Positions 40,925 to 48,825 of a stretch of 64,000 bases of DNA are shown piece after piece. Source of the DNA: Mucilaginibacter sp. KACC 22063 (GTDB taxonomy: Bacteria > Bacteroidota > Bacteroidia > Sphingobacteriales > Sphingobacteriaceae). A program made the translations under genes and the position numbers. The stretch lies in contig NZ_CP117877.1 of assembly GCF_028736115.1 (NCBI RefSeq), positions 2,976,001-3,040,000 on the forward strand, read 5' to 3'. The notes beneath the pieces were generated by a model. The model was given only the letters and a program-made list of their open reading frames with translations. It did not search any database and had not been told where the DNA came from. Numbering within the stretch: the first letter of the stretch is position 1; each line of letters opens with the position of its first letter.

Positions 40925-42163
40925 TTATTTTTCAGCCAAATAAATCAAAGTCGATGAGTTATCCTTCCTGAATATATAGTTGGCTACTGCTTTGACCTGC
41001 TCTGCAGTGATGGCCAGGTATCTTTCGGCCTCATCATTCAGTGTATTCGCATCGCCCAACAGTTCGTAATAGGCCAGGTTCATGGCTTTATCCAGCAGTG
41101 ACATTTCTGAAAACATCAGGGTCGACTCCGTTTTATTTTTCACTTTCGTCAGTTCATCTGCCTGTACGTCGGTTTGTTTTATCAGCTCTAGTTGCTCCCA
41201 TATTGCAGCTTCAGCCTGTTCTATAGAAACGCCCTCGGCAGGCTTACCTTCAACAACAAACATCCCTTTATCGATACTACCCGTCATGTACGCATGTATT
41301 TCGCTAAACAGCTGCTTATCCTTAACAAGGCTGCGATAAAGTCTTGATGAATTGCCCCGCGCCAGTATATCAGACAACAGATCAATAGCATAATAATCCT
41401 GATCTAACCGGCCTGGCGACTGAAAAGCGATATAAACATCATTCAACGGTACTTTTGCAGTAACTGTTTCGCGGCGTTCTTCATGCTGATCTGGTTCCTG
41501 CGGTAAATCGCGAACATATTTTTCGCCGGATGGTATAGCGCCAAACCATTTATCTGATAGCGACTTAACCTGGTCAACAGTAACGTCTCCGCCTACTACC
41601 ATTATGGCATTTTGAGGATTGTAATGCTTTTTGAAGAAAGCTTTTACATCATCAATATGCGCATTTTCAATATGAGATAACTCTTTTCCAATGGTAGCCC
41701 ACCGGTAAGGGTGATACTTATAAACCATAGGGCGCAGTTTAAGCCACACATCACCATAAGGTTGGTTTAGGTACCGCTGCTTAAATTCTTCCATCACTAC
41801 GTTACGCTGTACCTCGAGGCTTTTTTCACTGAAAGCCAAGCTTAGCATACGGTCGCTCTCCAGCCAGAAAGCTGTTTCGAGGTTAACCGCAGGAAGCGTC
41901 ACATAATAATTAGTAATATCATTGCTGGTAAAAGCATTGTTTTCACCGCCAACGCGCTGCAAAGGCTCGTCGTATACAGGGATGTTCACAGATCCGCCAA
42001 ACATCAGGTGCTCAAACAAATGCGCAAACCCGGTCTGTTCAGGATTTTCATCGCGTGCACCTACGTCATATAATATATTAACCACCGCCATTGGCGTGGT
42101 ATGATCTTCGTGTACTAATACACGAAGCCCGTTATCAAGTGTAAAACGGTTAAAGTTAACCAT
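40925..42163 (-). CDS. M16-family zinc peptidase, catalytic subunit
   Basis: This 412-residue protein has the inverted zinc motif HLFEHLMFGG near 47-56 and the downstream Glu ligand region (LESDRMLSLAF and NVVMEEFKQRY). No signal peptide is seen, so it should act in the cytoplasm or on exported substrates by another route. The partner is the next gene. Two TAnnTTTG boxes sit just upstream (42168-42175 and 42184-42191). Confidence 0.9.
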   Translation of the reverse strand: MVNFNRFTLDNGLRVLVHEDHTTPMAVVNILYDVGARDENPEQTGFAHLFEHLMFGGSVNIPVYDEPLQRVGGENNAFTSNDITNYYVTLPAVNLETAFWLESDRMLSLAFSEKSLEVQRNVVMEEFKQRYLNQPYGDVWLKLRPMVYKYHPYRWATIGKELSHIENAHIDDVKAFFKKHYNPQNAIMVVGGDVTVDQVKSLSDKWFGAIPSGEKYVRDLPQEPDQHEERRETVTAKVPLNDVYIAFQSPGRLDQDYYAIDLLSDILARGNSSRLYRSLVKDKQLFSEIHAYMTGSIDKGMFVVEGKPAEGVSIEQAEAAIWEQLELIKQTDVQADELTKVKNKTESTLMFSEMSLLDKAMNLAYYELLGDANTLNDEAERYLAITAEQVKAVANYIFRKDNSSTLIYLAEK

Positions 42164-42167
42164 GTAT

Positions 42168-42191
42168 CAAAATTATAGAATGGCAAATGTA
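42168..42191 (-). promoter_or_regulatory. Two candidate -7 boxes before the M16 operon
   Basis: On the minus strand TAATTTTG (42175-42168) and TACATTTG (42191-42184) both fit TAnnTTTG. The outer one would give a leader of about 15 bases; the inner one would be leaderless. Neither has TTG at the 19-base distance. Confidence 0.4.
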
Positions 42192-42312
42192 TTAAAATTA
42201 GTGTAACCTGCTGTTCAAAACAGACCAGTGGTTCAACAATCTTAAATTATTTGTAACAATAAATTACCAGTAACGTAAAAAGAAGTTTGAACATACAATT
42301 GTAAACCTAATT

Positions 42313-42879
42313 ATGTTATCTAAAGAGCAGTTGTTAAAGCAGATACAGGCTTCAATGACTAAAGTGAAGGTGCTGCAGCTTACCAATATTTTATATCATA
42401 AAAACTTTAAACTGCTGGACCTGATCGAACTTACCTTTTATCCTGAAAAAAAAATTGCGTTCCGCGCCGCATGGCTGCTTGAAAACTTTTTTTTACACCG
42501 CCCCGACCTGTACATCAACGATCTTAAAAATATCATTGAAAGCTACCCAAATGTAAAGCATGCCAGTTGTAAAAGGCACTATGCTAAAATTGCTATGCAT
42601 ATCACATCGCCTAATGCATTACCTGCCGTACGCGCTAAATTAAATGATCTTGATCTGGAGCCGATTGTAAATACCTGCTTTGAATGGATGATAGATGCAA
42701 AAGTGCTGGTAGCTGTTAAAGCGTTTGCAAGCGAGGCTTTATTTAATCTTCGCCATCGGTATCCGTGGGTTACGGATGAACTTTCTGCACAACTTGAGTA
42801 CCTGATGCGTGACGGCAGCATTGCCATACAAACCAAAGGAAAAAAACTGTTAGGATATTTACATCCCCTCGCCGTTTGA
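42313..42879 (+). CDS. Conserved hypothetical protein, HEAT-like helical repeats
   Basis: This 188-residue protein is all-helical by pattern, with repeated segments such as FRAAWLLENFFLHRPDLY and VKAFASEALFNLRHRYPWV that resemble HEAT-type repeats. It has no signal peptide or catalytic motif. I think similar proteins occur across Bacteroidota without known role. Its stop codon lies inside a 13-bp perfect hairpin shared with the convergent next gene. Confidence 0.6.
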   Translation: MLSKEQLLKQIQASMTKVKVLQLTNILYHKNFKLLDLIELTFYPEKKIAFRAAWLLENFFLHRPDLYINDLKNIIESYPNVKHASCKRHYAKIAMHITSPNALPAVRAKLNDLDLEPIVNTCFEWMIDAKVLVAVKAFASEALFNLRHRYPWVTDELSAQLEYLMRDGSIAIQTKGKKLLGYLHPLAV

Positions 42880-42890
42880 GGGGATGTAAA
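42858..42890. terminator. Hairpin between convergent genes
   Basis: TTTACATCCCCTC (42858-42870) and GAGGGGATGTAAA (42878-42890) form a perfect 13-bp stem with a seven-base loop. The stop codon of the plus-strand gene is at the start of the right arm. There is no long U run on either strand, so termination strength is uncertain. Confidence 0.55.
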
Positions 42891-42896
42891 TATAAA

Positions 42897-43256
42897 TTAT
42901 GCATTATCAGCTGTTGGGCGGTCTGTGCCTTTCAAGTTATCACTTACCTGATGGTGATGCAATTTAGCTTCGATAGCTGATGAACTATTGTTGGCATAAG
43001 TACCATAAGCATCAACCAGTGCACCTTTTAGATTGTACCTCGTTGACGAAATAGCATATACAATAGCCATATCTGATGGGTTACTCGGGCCTTCGAAACG
43101 ATAGAATTCATCTACTTCAAAATCGTCTGCACCTAATTCAATATTCTGTGATTTATCCTGAATGGTATCTGCGCCATCCTCAAAACTAAGGTTAGCAGTA
43201 TATCCTCTTTTTAAAAGATCGTTAGTGGCATCCACTAAAGTTTCGTAATTTTTCAT
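42897..43256 (-). CDS. Small conserved protein (often labelled phosphoribosylpyrophosphate synthetase)
   Basis: This 119-residue acidic protein starts MKNYETLVDATNDLLKRGYT and has FEVDEFYRFEGPSNPSDMAIVYAISS near 61-86. I recognise it as a short family common in Bacteroidota that databases often name phosphoribosylpyrophosphate synthetase. It has none of the PRPP synthase motifs and is far too short, so that name should not be trusted. Function unknown. Confidence 0.7.
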   Translation of the reverse strand: MKNYETLVDATNDLLKRGYTANLSFEDGADTIQDKSQNIELGADDFEVDEFYRFEGPSNPSDMAIVYAISSTRYNLKGALVDAYGTYANNSSSAIEAKLHHHQVSDNLKGTDRPTADNA

Positions 43257-43417
43257 GGTGATGTTTTATTATTTAGGCGACAAAGTTTGCGTTGCCGGTT
43301 TCGTTATATAAACCATTAATGAGGGCTGGTTGTTTTAAAAGCCTGTTTGATAATTCAAAGATCAAGGCCTTTAATTAAGATACATACTATCAAGAATGAA
43401 ACTTTGATTGCAATTAT

Positions 43418-43425
43418 TAGCTTTG
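43418..43425 (+). promoter_or_regulatory. Probable -7 box of the DUF218 gene
   Basis: TAGCTTTG fits TAnnTTTG and ends nine bases before the ATG at 43435. TTG is not present at the ideal spacing. Confidence 0.4.
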
Positions 43426-43434
43426 CACACAACC

Positions 43435-44181
43435 ATGTTCGTTTTATCAAAGGTCCTGCTGTTTTTACTGTTCCCCTTCACCTGGATTTTAATTCTGCTG
43501 GTATGGGCTTGTATCACTAAAAATATTAAGCGTAAACAAAGGCTGTTAATAAGCTCGTTGCTACTTATTTATATTTTCTCCATACCAATTTTAGTCGATT
43601 TATATTCACGTGCCTGGCATTATCCCGACGCTAAGCTTAATGGCAAAAAATACAGTGCGGTAATTGTATTGGGTGGATTTTCATCTGAGGGTTACAAAAA
43701 CCAAGGCTATTTCAATGCCGCTTCAGACCGTTTTATACAAGGTGTTAAACTTTATGAAACCGGGAAGGCTGCTCATATATTGATAAGCAGCGGTAGCGGA
43801 AACCTGATTGATACCAGATTTAAAGAAGCTGATTGGGTTTACGGACAGCTTAAAGCCTTTAATATTCCTGATAGCAATATTTTGATTGAGGATAAATCAA
43901 GAAACACACTGGAGAATGCGCTCTTCTCTAAGCAAATACTTAAAGAGCACAATATAGCCGCCCCATACATCCTGGTTACTTCTGACTTCCACATGCGGCG
44001 ATCAGTAATGCTTTTTAAAAAAGCAGGATTAGCGGTACTACCCTATTCATGTAACTACGATACCGGTTTAAGAAAAATCAGTCCTGAATCTTTCCTACCA
44101 GAATCTTTTACATTGTTCACCTGGGAACGCTATACGAAAGAACTGGTTGGATATATTGTAGACGGATTTTTAAGATCCTGA
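43435..44181 (+). CDS. YdcF/SanA-type DUF218 membrane protein
   Basis: From ATG 43435 this has 248 residues: two N-terminal hydrophobic segments (about 3-30 and 38-55), then a DUF218 domain with AVIVLGG, a central ILISSGSG, EDKSRNTLENALFSKQIL and YILVTSDFHMRRSVMLFKKAG. These motifs match ElyC/YdcF/SanA proteins tied to envelope integrity. A TTG nine codons upstream is the longest frame but lies before the probable -7 box (TAGCTTTG, 43418-43425), so the ATG is preferred. Confidence 0.82.
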   Translation: MFVLSKVLLFLLFPFTWILILLVWACITKNIKRKQRLLISSLLLIYIFSIPILVDLYSRAWHYPDAKLNGKKYSAVIVLGGFSSEGYKNQGYFNAASDRFIQGVKLYETGKAAHILISSGSGNLIDTRFKEADWVYGQLKAFNIPDSNILIEDKSRNTLENALFSKQILKEHNIAAPYILVTSDFHMRRSVMLFKKAGLAVLPYSCNYDTGLRKISPESFLPESFTLFTWERYTKELVGYIVDGFLRS

Positions 44182-44187
44182 ATATCA

Positions 44188-44385
44188 TTAAGCCGAATTA
44201 CGGTAACGGCTAAAATGGATCTTACGTTTTGAAATATTATGCCTTTTTTCTTGCTTAGGTTCTAAATCCTTTAATTCCTGTTGCAATATCTTCTCAAAAG
44301 ATTTGATGATATCCAACTCCATTTCAAATTGATTTACATAGAAGTCACGATCACTGCGTGAAGATTCTGGAAAATCCACATTCAT
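44188..44385 (-). CDS. Small hypothetical protein, 65 residues
   Basis: This frame encodes a charged protein with an N-terminal acidic half (ESSRSDRDFY) and a basic end (KRHNISKRKIHFSRYR). A middle helix (MELDIIKSFEKILQQEL) could form a coiled coil. It lies six bases after the convergent DUF218 gene, which leaves no competing frame. I do not recognise a family. Codon use and charge pattern look like real coding, but evidence is modest. Confidence 0.5.
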   Translation of the reverse strand: MNVDFPESSRSDRDFYVNQFEMELDIIKSFEKILQQELKDLEPKQEKRHNISKRKIHFSRYRNSA

Positions 44386-44502
44386 AACACTTAAATTATA
44401 AGCACACTATCCATTTGCAATGCATAAGGATAACGGACTGGAGGTTTATTATATTAATTGGTTATTATGGTAACGTTATGTAATGTAGAAAGTTTTTTAC
44501 TT

Positions 44503-44534
44503 ACCACCAAAAAAACCACCATTTTTTTGGTGGT
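44503..44534. other. A/T-rich perfect hairpin upstream of the small gene
   Basis: ACCACCAAAAAAA (44503-44515) and TTTTTTTGGTGGT (44522-44534) form a 13-bp perfect stem with a CCACCA loop. It lies in the 283-base gap between the small gene and clpB. On the plus strand it ends in CATTTTG. It may be a terminator for clpB, whose stop is 135 bases away, but its role is unclear. Nothing else is seen in this gap. Confidence 0.4.
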
Positions 44535-44668
44535 CATTTTGTTTAAGTTAGTTTAGCAAACAACAGTTATCTCGCGCTCATTCACTCACACTCACAAATC
44601 ATCAGCACATTCAACTCTGCTCAATTTCACAAATCAAACTGCTGCTTGCATACAACTAACAAAATCAT

Positions 44669-47260
44669 TTATTCATTCAGAAAGACAAACTGATTGTCGA
44701 ACATATCCAGTTTGATCTTACTATCTTTATCTACCTTACCGGCAAGTATCTGCTTAGACAGTTCGTTAAGTATCCGTTTCTGAATAACACGTTTTAACGG
44801 GCGGGCACCAAATTGCGGATCATAACCTAACTGTGCCAGCCAATCCAAAGCCTCGTCGGTAGCGTCCATAGTAATACCCATTTCAGCTAAAGTAGCTTGT
44901 AACTGTTTAAATTGAAGTTTAACGATCTCAGCTATCTCATTACGGCCAAGAGGGGTGAACATAATGATCTCGTCGATACGGTTTAAAAACTCAGGACGGA
45001 TAGTTTTCTTTAACAGTTCAAACAACTGTGCCTTGGTGCGTGCAATCACTTCTTCTTTATCATCCTCATCATAGTTCTCAAAATTCTCCTGAATAACATG
45101 TGAACCGATATTAGAAGTCATGATCACGATAGTGTTTTTGAAATTTACCACACGGCCTTTGTTATCAGTCAACCGGCCATCATCAAGCACCTGCAGCAAA
45201 ATGTTAAATACATCCGGGTGAGCTTTTTCGATTTCATCTAACAAGATCACACTGTAAGGTTTACGGCGTACAGCTTCTGTTAGTTGGCCACCTTCATCAT
45301 AACCCACATAGCCCGGAGGCGCACCGATTAAACGGCTTACCGCATGGCGTTCCTGATATTCAGACATATCAATACGCACCATTGATTGTTCATCATTGAA
45401 CAGAAACTCGGCCAGTGCTTTGGCTAATTCTGTTTTACCGACACCTGTTGTACCTAAAAATATGAAGGAACCAATTGGTTTACGTTTGTCCTGCAAACCT
45501 GCACGGCTGCGTCGTATGGCATCACTGATGGCTTCTATCGCTTCTTCCTGCCCTGCAACACGTTTATGCAGTTCTTCTTCCAGGTGAAGTAATTTTTCGC
45601 GCTCGCTTTGTACCATTTTACTTACCGGGATACCTGTCCAGCGTGAAACAACGCCTGCAATATCTTCGGCAGTAACCTCTTCTTTCAACATACGGCTATC
45701 GGCCTGGTTTTCCAGTAGCGCCGCTTTTAGTTTATCTATTTCTTCCTGTGTTTCGCGGATGCGGCCGTAACGTATTTCAGCTACCTTGCCATAATCACCA
45801 GCACGTTCTGCCTGCTCTGCTTCCAGTTTGTAGTTTTCAATGGCTTCAACCTTTAAGTTTATGCCATCTACAAGGTCTTTTTCACTTTGCCATTTTGCGC
45901 GTAAAGCATCGCGGTCAGCAGAAAGATTAGCAATTTCTTCGCTCAGATCTTTTACTTTACGGTCGTCATTTTCACGTTTAATGGCTTCACGTTCTATCTC
46001 CAACTGCATAATGCGGCGTTCCAATTCGTCAACGGCTTCTGGTACCGAATCCATTTCCAGGCGAAGTTTTGATGCCGCTTCGTCCATTAAGTCGATTGCT
46101 TTATCCGGTAAAAACCTGTCAGAAATATAACGTTGCGACATTTCTACCGAAGCGATAATAGCCTCATCCAAGATACGCACCTTGTGGTGGGTTTCGTAAC
46201 GTTCTTTCAAACCACGCAAAATAGAAATCGCATCGGCAGCATCTGGCTCGTCTACCTGTACACGTTGGAAACGGCGTTCTAAAGCCTTATCCTTCTCGAT
46301 ATATTTTTGATACTCGTTAAGCGTAGTTGCACCTATTGCACGCAGTTCGCCACGGGCTAAAGCCGGTTTCAGAATATTTGCGGCATCCATAGCGCCTTCG
46401 CCACCGCCAGCACCCACCAGCGTATGGATCTCATCAATAAACAGGATGATCTCACTATCGCTTTGGGTTACTTCTTTAACCACCGCTTTCAAACGTTCCT
46501 CAAATTCGCCTTTATATTTGGCACCGGCCACCAATGCACCCATATCCAATGAGAAAACTGTTTTGGTTTTCAGGTTTTCGGGCACATCGCCTTTAATAAT
46601 CCGGAAGGCAATACCTTCGGCAATAGCTGTTTTACCAACTCCCGGCTCGCCTACCAATACCGGATTATTTTTAGTACGGCGCGATAGTATTTGTATCACA
46701 CGGCGTATCTCTTCGTCGCGGCCAATAACCGGGTCAAGTTTTCCAGACTCGGCGTACTCGTTAAGGTTACGTGCATATTTGTTTAAGGCATTAAATGTAG
46801 CCTCTGCATTCTGATCAGTAACGCGGCTATCACCACGGAATTCGGTGATCGCTTTCTTTAAATCTTTTTCGGTTACACCGGCATCTTTTAAAGCGTTACC
46901 GGCAGCATCATTTACTGACAATATACCCAGCAGCACATGCTCAACAGATACAAACTCATCCTTAAACTCTTTCAAATAGCTTTGTGCTTTTTGCAAAGCC
47001 GAGTTAGCATTTGACGACAGGTACATATTGCTGCCGCTTACTTTAGGATATGATTCTATCTGCTTATCAAGCACAGTATTGAGCCTGGTAATATTTACAT
47101 TTAGTTTTTTTAATAAATAGGTTACAACATTTTCGTCAGCAAGCAACAACCCTTTAAGCAGGTGTGCATTTTCAATAGCCTGCTGCTGATTTGCAGTTGC
47201 AATCTCCGAAGCCTTTTGCACGGCCTCCTGAGCTTTTATTGTAAAGTTGTTGAAATTCAT
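44669..47260 (-). CDS. clpB: ATP-dependent disaggregase ClpB
   Basis: This 863-residue Hsp100 chaperone has the Clp N-domain (1-145), a first AAA+ domain with Walker A GEPGVGKTAIAEG near 206-218 and IDEIHTLVGAGG, the long coiled-coil middle domain (about 400-525) that separates ClpB from ClpA/ClpC, and a second AAA+ domain with GTTGVGKTELAKAL near 605-618. It pulls proteins out of aggregates with DnaK. It is a single gene; no CIRCE-like repeat is visible upstream. Confidence 0.96.
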   Translation of the reverse strand: MNFNNFTIKAQEAVQKASEIATANQQQAIENAHLLKGLLLADENVVTYLLKKLNVNITRLNTVLDKQIESYPKVSGSNMYLSSNANSALQKAQSYLKEFKDEFVSVEHVLLGILSVNDAAGNALKDAGVTEKDLKKAITEFRGDSRVTDQNAEATFNALNKYARNLNEYAESGKLDPVIGRDEEIRRVIQILSRRTKNNPVLVGEPGVGKTAIAEGIAFRIIKGDVPENLKTKTVFSLDMGALVAGAKYKGEFEERLKAVVKEVTQSDSEIILFIDEIHTLVGAGGGEGAMDAANILKPALARGELRAIGATTLNEYQKYIEKDKALERRFQRVQVDEPDAADAISILRGLKERYETHHKVRILDEAIIASVEMSQRYISDRFLPDKAIDLMDEAASKLRLEMDSVPEAVDELERRIMQLEIEREAIKRENDDRKVKDLSEEIANLSADRDALRAKWQSEKDLVDGINLKVEAIENYKLEAEQAERAGDYGKVAEIRYGRIRETQEEIDKLKAALLENQADSRMLKEEVTAEDIAGVVSRWTGIPVSKMVQSEREKLLHLEEELHKRVAGQEEAIEAISDAIRRSRAGLQDKRKPIGSFIFLGTTGVGKTELAKALAEFLFNDEQSMVRIDMSEYQERHAVSRLIGAPPGYVGYDEGGQLTEAVRRKPYSVILLDEIEKAHPDVFNILLQVLDDGRLTDNKGRVVNFKNTIVIMTSNIGSHVIQENFENYDEDDKEEVIARTKAQLFELLKKTIRPEFLNRIDEIIMFTPLGRNEIAEIVKLQFKQLQATLAEMGITMDATDEALDWLAQLGYDPQFGARPLKRVIQKRILNELSKQILAGKVDKDSKIKLDMFDNQFVFLNE

Positions 47261-47481
47261 AACACCTTTAATTCAATTCTTTTGCCAGTTATTAAAACCT
47301 GATAAAATGTCATTAAAAAACAAATCTCTAACGACAAATTGACGCGCACTTATATTTAAAAGTTAATTTATCAGTTATGTAGATATACTTAATATTACCA
47401 CACAATGTTTAGGCAGAGGGCAATAAATAGCGACTTTGATTTAATTTTTATAATTTTGAGAAGACCCCAATTTATTTAGCT

Positions 47482-48813
47482 TTGGATACCTATTTTTTCA
47501 GAAGCCTGCCTCTAAAATACAGGAAAGGTTTCCGTAAATACTATACGCTTCAAAACCTGAAGGCGGCGCAAATTGCTGCCGTAGTTTTTTTCGCTATCAA
47601 TATATTCCTGCGTTTGCTTTATACTGTTTTGCCCGAGAGCACTACGCATGCAGACAATTTCCCGGAATTTAACACCACTAACCTGGGCTTTTTATTGGCT
47701 ACGCCTGTTTTTATAATTGCCGCTAATTTACTTTTGAGCAAATATAAAAAGCAAGAGCAACCCAACGTAATGATGTCGCTGGTGGTAAATTGCTTTTCGT
47801 TATATATTATCGCCGCAGGATTAGCGGCCAGCATTATCTCTACACATGATCCGCGCAACAGCATGGTGATTTACGTAATTGCGGTGATATTTATCGGGCT
47901 GGTTTTTTTGTATGAATGGGAAGATACCATTATGTTGGGCGTGTTCACAGAAATCATATTTACTGCCGCCTTGTTTTATTGCAATTTGTACACTACAGAG
48001 ATGATGTATAATGAGCTTATAGGCTTTGTACTTATTACAGGTTTCTTCTTTATCTCGCGCTACACCTACTCATACCGTGCAGCACACTATATGCAACTGA
48101 TGCAAATACGTGAGAAAAACGTAGAGATTGAAAAAGCAAGCCTGTTTAAAAATGAAGTATTGGGCATGGTAGCCCATGACCTGCGAAACCCCATTGGCGC
48201 AGTAGAATCTGTAGCGATGATTATGGAATTAGAGCCGCTTGATGATGACATGCAGGATAACGTGAACATGATAAAGGCATCATGCGAAAAGGCGTTAGCC
48301 ATTATTAACGACCTGCTCGAGGTTGCCCGTAATGATAATATTGATGTTTTACAAACCGAACGTGTAGAACTTAACCAGCTACTTAATCATATCATTCATG
48401 CCTGGCAGTTTGGTAAAAATGTAAGAAATAACATCGCATTGATTAGCGGCAAACAGCCACTTTATGCCAATATCAACCCGGAAAAATTTCACAGGGTAAT
48501 TGATAACCTGATCAGTAATGCTATAAAGTTTTCGAAGGATGAAGATACCATTGAGCTTTATCTTAACAAGACAAAACAAGGCATACATATAGAAGTGCGC
48601 GACCATGGTATGGGTATACCTAAAGAAATGCTGCCGCATATTTTTGAGCGTTTTTCAAAGGCTGGCCGTAAAGGAATACGGGGAGAACTGTCTACCGGGC
48701 TGGGGTTGAGCATTGTGAGGCAGATCGTTGAAAAACATAATGGCAAAATTGAGGTACAAAGTGAGGAAAAAAGAGGCTCGGTGTTTAAGATAAGCCTGCC
48801 AGAAGCTGTTTAA
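47482..48813 (+). CDS. Membrane sensor histidine kinase (orphan)
   Basis: The frame encodes about 443 residues: six hydrophobic segments in the first 205 residues, then HisKA with H-box MVAHDLRNPIGAVE near 231-244 and an HATPase domain with NLISNAIKFS, DHGMGIPKE and TGLGLSI. It would autophosphorylate on the His and signal to an unknown regulator. No in-frame ATG exists before the first membrane segment; the only usual start is TTG 47482, which overlaps a candidate -7 box. The exact start is therefore unsure. No response regulator is adjacent. Confidence 0.85.
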   Translation: MDTYFFRSLPLKYRKGFRKYYTLQNLKAAQIAAVVFFAINIFLRLLYTVLPESTTHADNFPEFNTTNLGFLLATPVFIIAANLLLSKYKKQEQPNVMMSLVVNCFSLYIIAAGLAASIISTHDPRNSMVIYVIAVIFIGLVFLYEWEDTIMLGVFTEIIFTAALFYCNLYTTEMMYNELIGFVLITGFFFISRYTYSYRAAHYMQLMQIREKNVEIEKASLFKNEVLGMVAHDLRNPIGAVESVAMIMELEPLDDDMQDNVNMIKASCEKALAIINDLLEVARNDNIDVLQTERVELNQLLNHIIHAWQFGKNVRNNIALISGKQPLYANINPEKFHRVIDNLISNAIKFSKDEDTIELYLNKTKQGIHIEVRDHGMGIPKEMLPHIFERFSKAGRKGIRGELSTGLGLSIVRQIVEKHNGKIEVQSEEKRGSVFKISLPEAV

Positions 48814-48825
48814 GATCAGGCGACG

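Noticed and set aside
42897..43256. Phosphoribosylpyrophosphate synthetase
   Set aside because: The protein is 119 residues and lacks the PRPP-binding and ATP-binding motifs of that enzyme; the name appears to be a carried-over label.
43408..43434. TTG start for the DUF218 protein
   Set aside because: The nine added codons cover the probable -7 box; the ATG at 43435 directly precedes the membrane helix.
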